Positions 51,181 through 58,188 of a DNA stretch of 58,188 nucleotides are shown piece by piece. Origin of the DNA: an uncultured Bacilli bacterium. Its GTDB lineage: Bacteria; Bacillota_I; Bacilli_A; RF39; UBA660. The notes beneath the pieces were generated by a model that had not been told where the DNA came from, ran no database searches, and saw only the letters and a program-made list of their open reading frames with translations. The stretch lies in assembly GCA_934153675.1 (NCBI GenBank), contig CAKPFG010000007.1:1-58188 (forward strand), written 5' to 3'. Within the stretch, counting starts at the first letter, position 1. The number at the start of each line of letters is the position of its first letter. A program made the position numbers and the translations under genes.

Positions 51181-52844
51181 CTGTTACTAAAAAGCAGTAA
51201 AAAATCTTTTAAATTTAAGCTACTGTTATTGTAGCCAACTATATTTAATTTAAAATGTAACATTACCTTATGAGTTTCTTCATCATCGTTTATTTCATCA
51301 TCTAGTTTTTCAACTAATATTGTATCTAATATTGATCCAAATATTCTAAATACACTTTCATCATCATCTAATATAACATCATGTATTTTTTTAAAGAAAG
51401 CATTAATATTTGTTTTATAATCAACTTCTGAGTTCATTGATAAATAACTTGGCTTTTTCTTTTCTAACATAGATATTTCATCATTATATTTTTCTCGTGC
51501 CTCATTATACTCGTCTCCCTCAATTTCTTTTCTTGCTCTCATATTAATTAACTCTGCCCTAGCATTTTTTATCTCATCTATTTTTTTATCAATTTCACTA
51601 ATCTCTCTAGAATAATCTGATTTACTTTCTGTTTCACTAATTAAACTATATATTTCTTTCATCATATCGTTTTCTTTATCTAAAATATTTTTTGCAACAA
51701 TTTTGAATATATCTAATAGTTCTTCATAATGAATAATTGGTGTTTTACAACCATTTACTTTTTCTCTGCCATATTTTCTATAATTTGAACATCCCCAATA
51801 CTTACTTTCGTAACCTGATTGTTTGTTTTTATAACTTCCTTTTATAAAAGTTGCTCCATCATGATAACATTTAATTTTACCTGATAAAGCATATCTCATA
51901 TCAGTTCTAGTGTGTGTTTTATGCTTAATAGAATTTTTATCTAATATTGCATTGCATTTATCCCATAATTCTTCTGATACAATCGGTGGACAAGTTTCAT
52001 TATCTTTATAAACTATCCATTCATCAGGTTTAAATCTAATTCTCTTTTTTGAATGATAATCAACAGTAGTCTCTTTATGAGCACAAAAGTATCCTTTATA
52101 TTTCGGATTTCTTATTATTCTTCCTATAACAGTTCCTGCAAGTGCTTTATTAGTTTTACTTTTAATATTGTGTTCTTTATATAAGTAATGTCCTAATCTT
52201 CCTGTTCCCATTTCTCCTTTTGAATATTCATTAAAAATTAATCTAATTAACTCTGCTTCTTCTTCTACTATTTCTAATTTTCCTTTATTTTTTCTATAAC
52301 CATAAAAATTATCATTACCAGGCACTACACCTTTTTCTATACTTCTCTTATAACCAAATCTAATTCTTTCTGATAATTTTCTAATTTCATCTTGTGCAAT
52401 ACTTGACATGATAGTTAAACGAAGTTCTGAATCTGAATCAAAAGTATTAATATTATCATTTAAGAAATATACACCAACACCATAAGATAATAACTCTTGT
52501 GTATATTGAATACTATCAACAGTATTTCTTGAAAATCTTGATATTTCTTTTGTTAATATTAAATTAAACATTCCTTTTTTAGCGTCATTTACCATTTTAA
52601 GAAAATTATCTCTTTTATTGACACTTGTTCCACTTATACCCTCATCAACATATCCAGGAACAAAAATCCAATTTGTTTGTGATTTAATATAATTTTCAAA
52701 ATACATTACTTGATTTTCTAGTGAATTTAATTGTTCTTCATGATCAGTTGATACACGAGCATAAAATGTAACACGAAGTGGTAAATCTATAAGTTTTTTA
52801 CCCTGTGCTAAAACATTTCTAATTGAATACAAATTCAGTATCAT
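51153..52844 (-). CDS. large serine recombinase of element B
   Basis: 563 residues from ATG at 52844, with GGGAGGAG 6 bases before it. Resolvase domain: VTFYARVSTDHEEQ with the nucleophile Ser, GISGTSVNKRDNF, and ILTKEISRFSRNTVDS. Recombinase domain: SERIRFGYKRSIEKGVVPGN and NFYGYRKNKG. A zinc ribbon (GKIKCYHDGATF with WGCSNYRKYG) and a coiled coil follow. The last residues (NSEGCCCGIS) are encoded by dac DNA read in another frame. The integrated gene therefore borrows its stop codon from the target, and the C-terminus should change on excision. Confidence 0.95.
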   Translation of the reverse strand: MILNLYSIRNVLAQGKKLIDLPLRVTFYARVSTDHEEQLNSLENQVMYFENYIKSQTNWIFVPGYVDEGISGTSVNKRDNFLKMVNDAKKGMFNLILTKEISRFSRNTVDSIQYTQELLSYGVGVYFLNDNINTFDSDSELRLTIMSSIAQDEIRKLSERIRFGYKRSIEKGVVPGNDNFYGYRKNKGKLEIVEEEAELIRLIFNEYSKGEMGTGRLGHYLYKEHNIKSKTNKALAGTVIGRIIRNPKYKGYFCAHKETTVDYHSKKRIRFKPDEWIVYKDNETCPPIVSEELWDKCNAILDKNSIKHKTHTRTDMRYALSGKIKCYHDGATFIKGSYKNKQSGYESKYWGCSNYRKYGREKVNGCKTPIIHYEELLDIFKIVAKNILDKENDMMKEIYSLISETESKSDYSREISEIDKKIDEIKNARAELINMRARKEIEGDEYNEAREKYNDEISMLEKKKPSYLSMNSEVDYKTNINAFFKKIHDVILDDDESVFRIFGSILDTILVEKLDDEINDDEETHKVMLHFKLNIVGYNNSSLNLKDFLLLFSNSEGCCCGIS

Positions 52845-52860
52845 CGTTTACTCCTCCCTT

Positions 52861-53061
52861 TTATATTGGAATTTTAACTATCATATTTGTCATATCTTCC
52901 TTTTTTTCAAATTTACTATCTAACTTAATAATATCTTCATCTAACTTTTTAATAATGCTATTACATTGAGAAAAATCTATTACACCTTTTTTATAAAGTT
53001 CATTGATAATTACCTTTTGCATTTCTTTTTTTGTTATATCAATGGAAGGATTATTATTCAA
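52861..53061 (-). CDS. small SHOCT-like protein upstream of element B recombinase
   Basis: 66 residues with a segment ITKKEMQKVIINELYKKGVIDFSQCNSIIKKL, the short helical SHOCT-type pattern often found in little proteins beside large serine recombinases. The tail is charged. It ends 16 bases before the recombinase start and has a GGAGGAG site. Likely co-transcribed; an accessory role in recombination or its control is inferred from position only. Confidence 0.65.
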   Translation of the reverse strand: MNNNPSIDITKKEMQKVIINELYKKGVIDFSQCNSIIKKLDEDIIKLDSKFEKKEDMTNMIVKIPI

Positions 53062-53107
53062 AGTTTCTCCTCCTCATTTAAACATATTTGAATAAATGAA
53101 AAAAAGA

Positions 53108-53122
53108 ACTCAAATATTGAGT
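53108..53122 (-). terminator. terminator of the 87-residue gene
   Basis: Stem ACTCAA/TTGAGT with a 3-base loop followed by TCTTTTTTT on the minus strand, upstream of the small SHOCT-like gene. Confidence 0.6.
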
Positions 53123-53169
53123 CCTTAACAATAATTTAAAAACTCAATATTTTTAATGAAGACATAATA

Positions 53170-53222
53170 ATCCATAAAATGTCATAATTAAATATTAAGT
53201 TTTCAAATAACATTTTATGGAT
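53170..53222. repeat. 13-bp perfect inverted repeat
   Basis: ATCCATAAAATGT (53170-53182) and ACATTTTATGGAT (53210-53222) around 27 bases. No T-run. It lies between the recombinase unit and the 87-residue gene and may be an operator or recombination-related site. Confidence 0.55.
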
Positions 53223-53228
53223 TTAATT

Positions 53229-53492
53229 TTAGTTTTTATATTTTTTTATCATATTCGCTATACCAAATCCACTAGACTTTGAGTCAAAAGATATAATTGT
53301 AATTTTTTTATCAAAGTAAGTTTCATTATCATATCTAATGATTATTTCACTAAATACATCTAATTTTTCATTATAATCAAGTTTTTCAAATTGTGAATCG
53401 AGTTTTATATCTTCATTATCATATACTATACCTAATACATTACCATTATCTTCATAAACATCTTTTGTATTGGTCAAACCATTGTATAACAT
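53229..53492 (-). CDS. hypothetical protein (87 residues)
   Basis: Starts MLYNGLTNTKDVYEDNG and is Asp/Asn/Ile-rich with mixed alpha/beta character and no membrane segment. The frame FSEIIIRYDNETYFDKKITIISFD is followed by a short helix and Lys tail. No family recognised. Directly upstream (53500-53605) another minus frame without a start (DLIEDNDIKIFTLNMVGLSENAC) ends at a stop, so the region may be the remains of a longer or paired gene. Divergent from the XRE-type regulator. Confidence 0.45.
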   Translation of the reverse strand: MLYNGLTNTKDVYEDNGNVLGIVYDNEDIKLDSQFEKLDYNEKLDVFSEIIIRYDNETYFDKKITIISFDSKSSGFGIANMIKKYKN

Positions 53493-53643
53493 AACAAATT
53501 ATTCTAATAGTATCGTACAAGCATTTTCAGACAATCCTACCATATTTAATGTAAATATTTTAATATCATTATCTTCTATCAAATCAGGATTTGCCTCGTT
53601 TTTATCATTTTAATGGGAAAATTATATTGTGAGGTGTTTGCTT

Positions 53644-54092
53644 ATGATATTTGAAAGAATGAAGGATATAAGAACATATTTCGATAATACCAAAAAAGAA
53701 TTAGCAGATTTTTTAAATGTTAGTAGATCTACTTATGCAGGATGGAAAAATGGCATTGATGCTATTCCATTACTAAAATTAAATGATTTTTGTAATTTCT
53801 ATGGTATCAGTTTAGATTATATTTGTGGATTAACTAATACCAAAAAATATGATATTTCAAACGATAAAATTGATAAAGAAACTTTAGGTAATAATTTGAA
53901 AAATATTAGAACTAATAACAATGATACTCAAGAAAAAACTGCTAACATTATAAAAGTGGATCAATCCAATTATTCTAAATATGAATTAGGTAAAATTCTT
54001 ATTAACGCTTATCCACTATAGAATTTGCTAAACACTATAAAATATCTATTGATTGGATTTGTGGTAAAACAAAAGACTCGGATATTAAATAA
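53644..54092 (+). pseudogene. XRE-family double-HTH regulator, frameshifted
   Basis: ATG at 53644 (MIFERMKDIRTYFDNTKKELADFLNVSRSTYAGWKNG) follows a GTGAGGTG site and encodes an XRE helix-turn-helix. DYICGLTNTK and a second HTH (NLKNIRTNNNDTQEKTANIIKVDQSNYSKYELGK) follow. The frame stops at 54021, but one base over it continues STIEFAKHYKISIDWICGKTKDSDIK to TAA at 54090-54092. A single indel near 54012 thus cuts the second domain. The first HTH could still bind DNA. It is the only plus-strand gene of element B and probably represses it. Confidence 0.75.
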
Positions 54093-54099
54093 CCGAATC
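54075..54099. terminator. bidirectional terminator between regulator and ankyrin gene
   Basis: Stem GACTCGG/CCGAATC (one mismatch) with TTTT-type runs on both sides: plus strand TTTTATTTTTT, minus strand TTTTGTTTT. It serves two convergent genes. Confidence 0.65.
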
Positions 54100-54101
54100 T
54101 T

Positions 54102-54851
54102 TTATTTTTTTAAAGTTTTTGGTTGAAACTCTGATTGTAATAAAACTGCACCGTTAATACTTTCCATTTTTCTTGATGCCTCATATAATAAGGATTCTGC
54201 ATCTTCAAAAGTAATTTTTTCTGGTGTTTCTTGTCTTAATGAGTGAGATAACGATAGTATTCCAAAATCACTTTTACTATCAATATCTAAAACAGTTTGA
54301 TTTATCAAATTTCTATTATTTAAATATGCATGTGCATCCATCAACATTTTAAAGCATTCTATTTGATTATGTCTTTTAGCACTCATTACTGCATTATCTC
54401 CATCTAGGCATCTAGCATTAACATCTGCTTTCATTAAAATTAGTAATTCTAATATTTCTTTATTGCCATGTCTAGCTGATGCCATTGTAGGTGTTGTTAG
54501 ATAATTATTTATTTGATTAACATTTGCTCCTGCTTTTAATAAAACAATAAATGTTTTTAAATAATTTTTTCTTGAGCAAACTAAAAGGGAATAATCTCCT
54601 TTTTTTTCATTTTTATATTCAATATTTGCTCCTTTATAAATTAATTCAATGACTTTATCAAGATCATTTTCTTCGCTATAACCTTTTTTTGAAATAAGTT
54701 TAAAAAGTTCCTGACCAAGTTGCTGACTTTCTTCTTCGGAAATATTACTAATTTTCTTTCCAAAAGTTTTGATACTTTCTTCATCTAATCCATATTTTTC
54801 TAGAAGTTGTTTTCTTTCAAATTCAATTTTCAATATATCTGCATTATTCAT
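54102..54851 (-). CDS. ankyrin-repeat protein of VWA/AAA+ module
   Basis: 249 residues. A helical N-terminal region (about 1-60, ERKQLLEKYGLDEESIKTFGKK) is followed by four ankyrin-type repeats: DLDKVIELIYKGANIEYKNE, YLKTFIVLLKAGANVNQ, NKEILELLILMKADVNARCLDGDNAV and QIECFKMLMDAHAYLNNRN. A helical tail ends the protein. Ankyrin repeats bind protein partners. The start overlaps the ATPase stop by 8 bases, so the protein is coupled to it and probably works in the same complex as an adaptor or target recogniser. No catalytic motif seen; predicted cytoplasmic. Confidence 0.8.
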   Translation of the reverse strand: MNNADILKIEFERKQLLEKYGLDEESIKTFGKKISNISEEESQQLGQELFKLISKKGYSEENDLDKVIELIYKGANIEYKNEKKGDYSLLVCSRKNYLKTFIVLLKAGANVNQINNYLTTPTMASARHGNKEILELLILMKADVNARCLDGDNAVMSAKRHNQIECFKMLMDAHAYLNNRNLINQTVLDIDSKSDFGILSLSHSLRQETPEKITFEDAESLLYEASRKMESINGAVLLQSEFQPKTLKK

Positions 54852-56637
54852 TTTTTAGCACCTTTGTTTTACCCTTCATTATTTGTTCTGATATTTGTAA
54901 TGGGCAATTTAGGTTGGAGCAAATACATTCCGCATTGAATTTACCTAATTTATCATCAGTAACATCTCCTGCTAATTCAACTGAATAAACATTATCTTGA
55001 ACTGTATCAAATCCGATTTTTGTATCATTGTAAACTAGAGCATTTATTTCATATTGTCCTGTAAAAGTTCCTATTGCTTCATCGGTAACACTAGCCACAG
55101 TTTTTGGCTGTTCATCATAGACTTGTTTTGCTAAATATAAGAAATTACTTATATCACTTATATAAGTTGATGGTATAACTGGATGACTAGACATAAATCT
55201 ATAATTTATTTTTCCATTTTCATCTAATTCACTAATTACTATTAATTTGAGTTCTCCATCCTCTTTTAATAAGACACCATTTTCAAATAATTTTATACCT
55301 AAATTTGGGGCATATTCAATCATTTTATCTACAAGCAAATGTTGTGATAAATGTGGAAAATATACATTTCCAATATTAGTCCAATCGCCATTTGCTAATT
55401 CAAAAATATTAAATCCTCTTTTAATATAAGTGGATTCATCCTCAAATATATTAACTGCATTAGGAACATTAGTAGAAATTAATTTTCCACCCTGTAACAT
55501 AATTTTTCTTATTTCTTCTTCTATTACTTGTTTTCTCTTTTCTTCCATTTCAGTAAATTTAGTTCTATATTCTTCAATCAATTGTTGCATTTCTTCAGTT
55601 TTCTTTGTAAGTTTATCTCCCTCGTTAGTAAAAACCTTTTGAGCAATTAAAGTATTTAGATTAAATTCTTCAGAAGTGGTTTCTGTTGCTTTCATAGATT
55701 TTACAAGTGCTGATAATTTACTATCATTTTCATTTTTAACTCTATCCAATCCTGATTCAAAAGTTTTTATATCATCTTGGGATTTAAACATATTTTTAAT
55801 AATAGTATGATAAATAATGTGTTGTGGAGCATTTGCTCTTTTTAAGAGTCTATCTGCATCTTCAATAGCAATAAGCATTTCTGAACAAGATGGTAATCTA
55901 TCATATACTTCTTTTGAAGCATATGCATGTTGATACATTAAAGATACTAAATTTAACAATCCATCATTAACTTTATCTTTTCTTTGTTCAACTAATGTTC
56001 TATGTGCTACTTGATAAAAAATACTTGGCTCCATATGATCTAATCTTATAATTCTTATACGACGAGATAATGGTCCAGATAGTTCCTCTCTCATATCATT
56101 TTTACATAAAATAACTTGTAAGTTGGATTTATATTCTTCTTTAATCTCTAAATCTCCATGTTGTGTTGAATTAATTTTACCTGATTGTAAAAATTGTAAT
56201 AAGAAAGCATCAGTTTCTTCTCTAGCTTTATCATATTCATCAATAAATAAAACTACTTTTTTGCCTGTATTAACTCTCTTTATTGCATCAATCAATTTAC
56301 CTGGAATATTAACATTATCTGCATCACCACGAATTGCAGCACTTATATTTATATCTTCAAATAATTCGGTCTTACCAGTAGTTGCATCACATTGATAATC
56401 AACCATTTCTACATTGCCATTAAACATTTTATTTGCTAATTTTGTATATATTTTTGCAAATTCAGTCTTTCCTGCTCCTGGTGGACCTTCCAAACATATT
56501 GCATATATATCTTGTCCTGGATTTATTTGTCCATCATTAAACATACATAGTGCATTGAAAGTATCATATATTAATTCTTCAGTTGCTATGTATCCAAGAT
56601 TTTCTATTTCTTTTTTTAATTCTACTATACTTATCAT
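54844..56637 (-). CDS. MoxR-type AAA+ ATPase with unknown C-terminal domain
   Basis: 597 residues. The N-terminal AAA+ module has Walker A LEGPPGAGKTEF (about 49-60), Walker B VVLFIDEYDK (about 128-137), sensor-1 VILCKND and an arginine-finger region GPLSRRIRIIRLD. It fits MoxR/RavA-type ATPases, which work with VWA proteins as chaperones or remodellers. A helical lid follows, then a coiled coil (EEMQQLIEEYRTKFTEMEEKRKQ) and an unrecognised C-terminal domain of about 200 residues ending in a CICSNLNCPL Cys pattern. GGAGG lies 8 bases before the ATG, 5 bases after the VWA gene, and the stop overlaps the ankyrin gene. A defence or stress role is inference. Confidence 0.85.
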   Translation of the reverse strand: MISIVELKKEIENLGYIATEELIYDTFNALCMFNDGQINPGQDIYAICLEGPPGAGKTEFAKIYTKLANKMFNGNVEMVDYQCDATTGKTELFEDINISAAIRGDADNVNIPGKLIDAIKRVNTGKKVVLFIDEYDKAREETDAFLLQFLQSGKINSTQHGDLEIKEEYKSNLQVILCKNDMREELSGPLSRRIRIIRLDHMEPSIFYQVAHRTLVEQRKDKVNDGLLNLVSLMYQHAYASKEVYDRLPSCSEMLIAIEDADRLLKRANAPQHIIYHTIIKNMFKSQDDIKTFESGLDRVKNENDSKLSALVKSMKATETTSEEFNLNTLIAQKVFTNEGDKLTKKTEEMQQLIEEYRTKFTEMEEKRKQVIEEEIRKIMLQGGKLISTNVPNAVNIFEDESTYIKRGFNIFELANGDWTNIGNVYFPHLSQHLLVDKMIEYAPNLGIKLFENGVLLKEDGELKLIVISELDENGKINYRFMSSHPVIPSTYISDISNFLYLAKQVYDEQPKTVASVTDEAIGTFTGQYEINALVYNDTKIGFDTVQDNVYSVELAGDVTDDKLGKFNAECICSNLNCPLQISEQIMKGKTKVLKNE

Positions 56638-56642
56638 ACCTA

Positions 56643-58188
56643 TTACCTCCCCAATTTCCTTTGTAATGTTTTTGGATTATCTACATAACAAAGTGTTTCA
56701 AATCTTTTTTCATTTACCTTAATAAGCCCATTTACTATATCTCTAGCATTTCTTACTTTATAAATGAATCCATTATAGTTTCTTAAATCAGATCTATCAA
56801 AATTTGATTCAAAACAAAACCAATAAACTTCTGTTCCTTGAGATAAATTAACTACTTCATCCAACGGATCAAAATCTGAAAAAACTACACATTTTTCTGC
56901 TTTTTTATATAATAAATAATTATCTAAATTTCTATCTATATATTTAAAGATTACTCTTGAATCTTTTTTAAAACAATCTCTTCCACTACTCCATCCCCAA
57001 TTACTATATCCTGCACTTTCTAAAATGTCTGCTAGTTCTTGAACATCTATATTTTTCTTAATACTTTCAATTTGTACATTAACTCTTTCATTAAAACCAA
57101 TTAAAACTTTAACACCTTTTTTCAATAATTCTATTGCAATTACTGCCAACAAATTAGTATATTCACTCATACTACCTGACATATCAAAATAAAAAGATAA
57201 AGGAACATTTTCATTTTTTCCATTCGCATATTCATAACCATATTTATCATCAAATACTTTAATAATTTGATGTGTTTCTAAATGAGTAATTACATCTTTT
57301 ACTTCCCATTTATAGAAACCTCTTGATTTTTCTAATGAGTTACTTCTTACATTTAAATCAGTAGAATGTTTACAAAATCTTTGATTTAAAAACTTTGCAA
57401 TCAATGTTCTTATCATACTATCAGGCAATTCAGTATATCCTTCAGTATCAATAGAGTAACCTGCGCCTCTATCTCTATCTTTAAAAGATGGTAATTCATT
57501 AAGTTGATTTAAAAATTGATTTGTTTGTTCTGATAATTCATATTGTTTTTCTTCAGATTCTTCTATTTCCTTTTTTTCTTCAAGAAGGTGCGTTTTGTCT
57601 TTTTTTGCTTTTTCATCATCTTGTTTTTTCTTGTCAGCATAATCTTTTAGTTTATCTCTTAACTGTTGTAACTTTTCTTTTTTTGCCTCTAGAGTATCTT
57701 GATCTTCTAATGATTGAGTTAAATCTTCTTGTTGTAATTCTTGAGATTGCTCATCACTTTGTGAACTTTGCTCTTGTGATTCGCTACTTTGTTGTTGCTC
57801 TGATTGTTGTGTTTCTTGAGATTGCTCATCACTTTGTGAACTTTGCTCTTGTGATTCGCTACTTTGCTGTTGCTCTAATTGCTGTTGTGTTTCTTGAGAC
57901 TGTTCTTCGCTTTGTGAACTTTGTTCTTGTGATTCGCTACTTTGCTGTTGCTCTAATTGCTGTTGTGTTTCTTGAGACTGTTCTTCGCTTTGTGAACTTT
58001 GTTCTTGTGATTCGCTACTTTGTTGTTGCTCCGATTGCTGTTGTGTTTCTTGAGATTGCTCATCACTTTGTGAACTTTGTTCTTGTGATTCGCTACTTTG
58101 TTGTTGCTCTGATTGCTGTTGTGTTTCTTGAGACTGTTCTTCGCTTTGTGAACTTTGTTCTTGTGATTCGCTACTTTGTTGTTGCTCC
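56643..58188 (-). CDS. VWA-domain protein with Gln/Ser/Glu repeat linker (5' end outside window)
   Basis: The minus frame is open from the window edge to TAA at 56643; the start lies beyond 58188. From the N-side come at least five copies of a 26-residue Gln/Ser/Glu unit. A charged coiled coil (about 57545-57720, LEAKKEKLQQLRDKLKDY) and a conserved stretch (SFKDRDRGAGYSIDTEGYTEL) follow. The C-terminal VWA domain has the MIDAS motif FDMSGSMSEYTN and VFSDFDPLDEV. Such pairings (RavA-ViaA, TerY-type) use the VWA protein as metal-dependent partner of a MoxR ATPase. The gene is 5 bases upstream of the ATPase gene, so it is first in the operon. No membrane helix in the visible part. Confidence 0.85.
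   Translation of the reverse strand, partial: EQQQSSESQEQSSQSEEQSQETQQQSEQQQSSESQEQSSQSDEQSQETQQQSEQQQSSESQEQSSQSEEQSQETQQQLEQQQSSESQEQSSQSEEQSQETQQQLEQQQSSESQEQSSQSDEQSQETQQSEQQQSSESQEQSSQSDEQSQELQQEDLTQSLEDQDTLEAKKEKLQQLRDKLKDYADKKKQDDEKAKKDKTHLLEEKKEIEESEEKQYELSEQTNQFLNQLNELPSFKDRDRGAGYSIDTEGYTELPDSMIRTLIAKFLNQRFCKHSTDLNVRSNSLEKSRGFYKWEVKDVITHLETHQIIKVFDDKYGYEYANGKNENVPLSFYFDMSGSMSEYTNLLAVIAIELLKKGVKVLIGFNERVNVQIESIKKNIDVQELADILESAGYSNWGWSSGRDCFKKDSRVIFKYIDRNLDNYLLYKKAEKCVVFSDFDPLDEVVNLSQGTEVYWFCFESNFDRSDLRNYNGFIYKVRNARDIVNGLIKVNEKRFETLCYVDNPKTLQRKLGR
57743..58188. repeat. tandem 78-bp coding repeat in VWA gene
   Basis: A 78-bp unit recurs at 57853, 57931, 58009, 58087 and 58165 (marked by GATTCGCTACTTT); the first copy, from 57778, is 75 bp. 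It encodes Gln/Ser/Glu-rich sequence with few changes (Ser or Leu, Glu or Asp). It continues past the edge, so copy number is a minimum. Confidence 0.9.

Larger units (their letters stand above)
51153..58188. mobile_element. element B: second serine-recombinase element in dac (right end outside window)
   Basis: Begins within the dac middle fragment at about 51172-51180 and runs past the right edge, since no dac N-terminus appears before 58188. It contains a large serine recombinase, a small SHOCT-like partner, a hypothetical protein, a plus-strand XRE-type regulator and the VWA/AAA+/ankyrin operon. The missing second boundary makes size and attachment core uncertain. Confidence 0.65.

Noticed and set aside
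57743..58188. Tandem repeats resembling a CRISPR array
   Set aside because: Units are contiguous, in frame and lack unique spacers; they encode a Gln/Ser/Glu linker.

Overview
The window looks like chromosome from a very AT-rich Bacillota (Firmicutes) bacterium, probably a gut relative of the Mollicutes (RF39-like Bacilli). The grounds are the base composition, the Shine-Dalgarno and sigma-A promoter style, a T-box riboswitch, Asn-tRNA made indirectly through GatCAB, yqeG-yqeH, and surface proteins carrying dockerin-type, LPXTG-like and prepilin signals. Most genes are on the minus strand. TAA, TAG and TGA all act as stops. The genus cannot be fixed from the sequence alone.

Region by region. 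(1) 1-2.7 kb: a large serine recombinase, a 47-residue partner, a small unknown gene and decayed coding sequence. (2) 2.7-10.3 kb: a possible structured RNA, a transglutaminase-like/nitroreductase pair, tRNA-Thr and tRNA-Gln, a two-gene lysis cassette (holin and amidase), tRNA-Glu and tRNA-Ile, an IS30-like relic, and a membrane-anchored dockerin/M23 peptidase. (3) 10.7-16.1 kb: consensus promoter, T-box with specifier AAC, two tRNA-Asn genes, then gatC-gatA-gatB-aspS. This gathers the sensor, substrate and enzymes of tRNA-dependent Asn synthesis in one block. (4) 16.1-31 kb: a prepilin with a GC-rich C-terminal end, a 12-loop dockerin protein, yigZ, a ThyX-like gene, tsf, rpsB, an ABC/TetR relic, uvrA, the yqeG-yqeH operon and a lipoprotein. 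(5) 30.5-38 kb: IS relics, a class B-like sortase with its substrate, a coiled-coil phosphoesterase and a broken DUF1848 gene.

(6) From 38.3 kb to the right edge lies the most unusual part. A D-Ala-D-Ala carboxypeptidase (dac) gene is broken by two serine-recombinase elements. Element A (about 38.8-50.9 kb) is bounded by an 11-bp duplication of its target; deleting it in silico rejoins the dac reading frame exactly. It carries its own recombinase and a translationally coupled operon: Rel-like enzyme, HAD protein with an in-frame stop, HprK-like P-loop protein, radical SAM/SPASM enzyme, a 444-residue unknown protein, an S66 (MccF/LdcA) peptidase and a glycosyltransferase. A small Cys-rich reading frame comes first. 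This resembles an undescribed modified-peptide or natural-product locus with an immunity-type peptidase, though the product is unknown. Element B (from about 51.18 kb rightward) enters the same dac gene at a second site. It carries a recombinase, a small partner, a frameshifted XRE-type regulator and a coupled module: VWA protein with a long Gln/Ser/Glu tandem-repeat segment, MoxR-type AAA+ ATPase and ankyrin protein. That module is a candidate defence or stress system.
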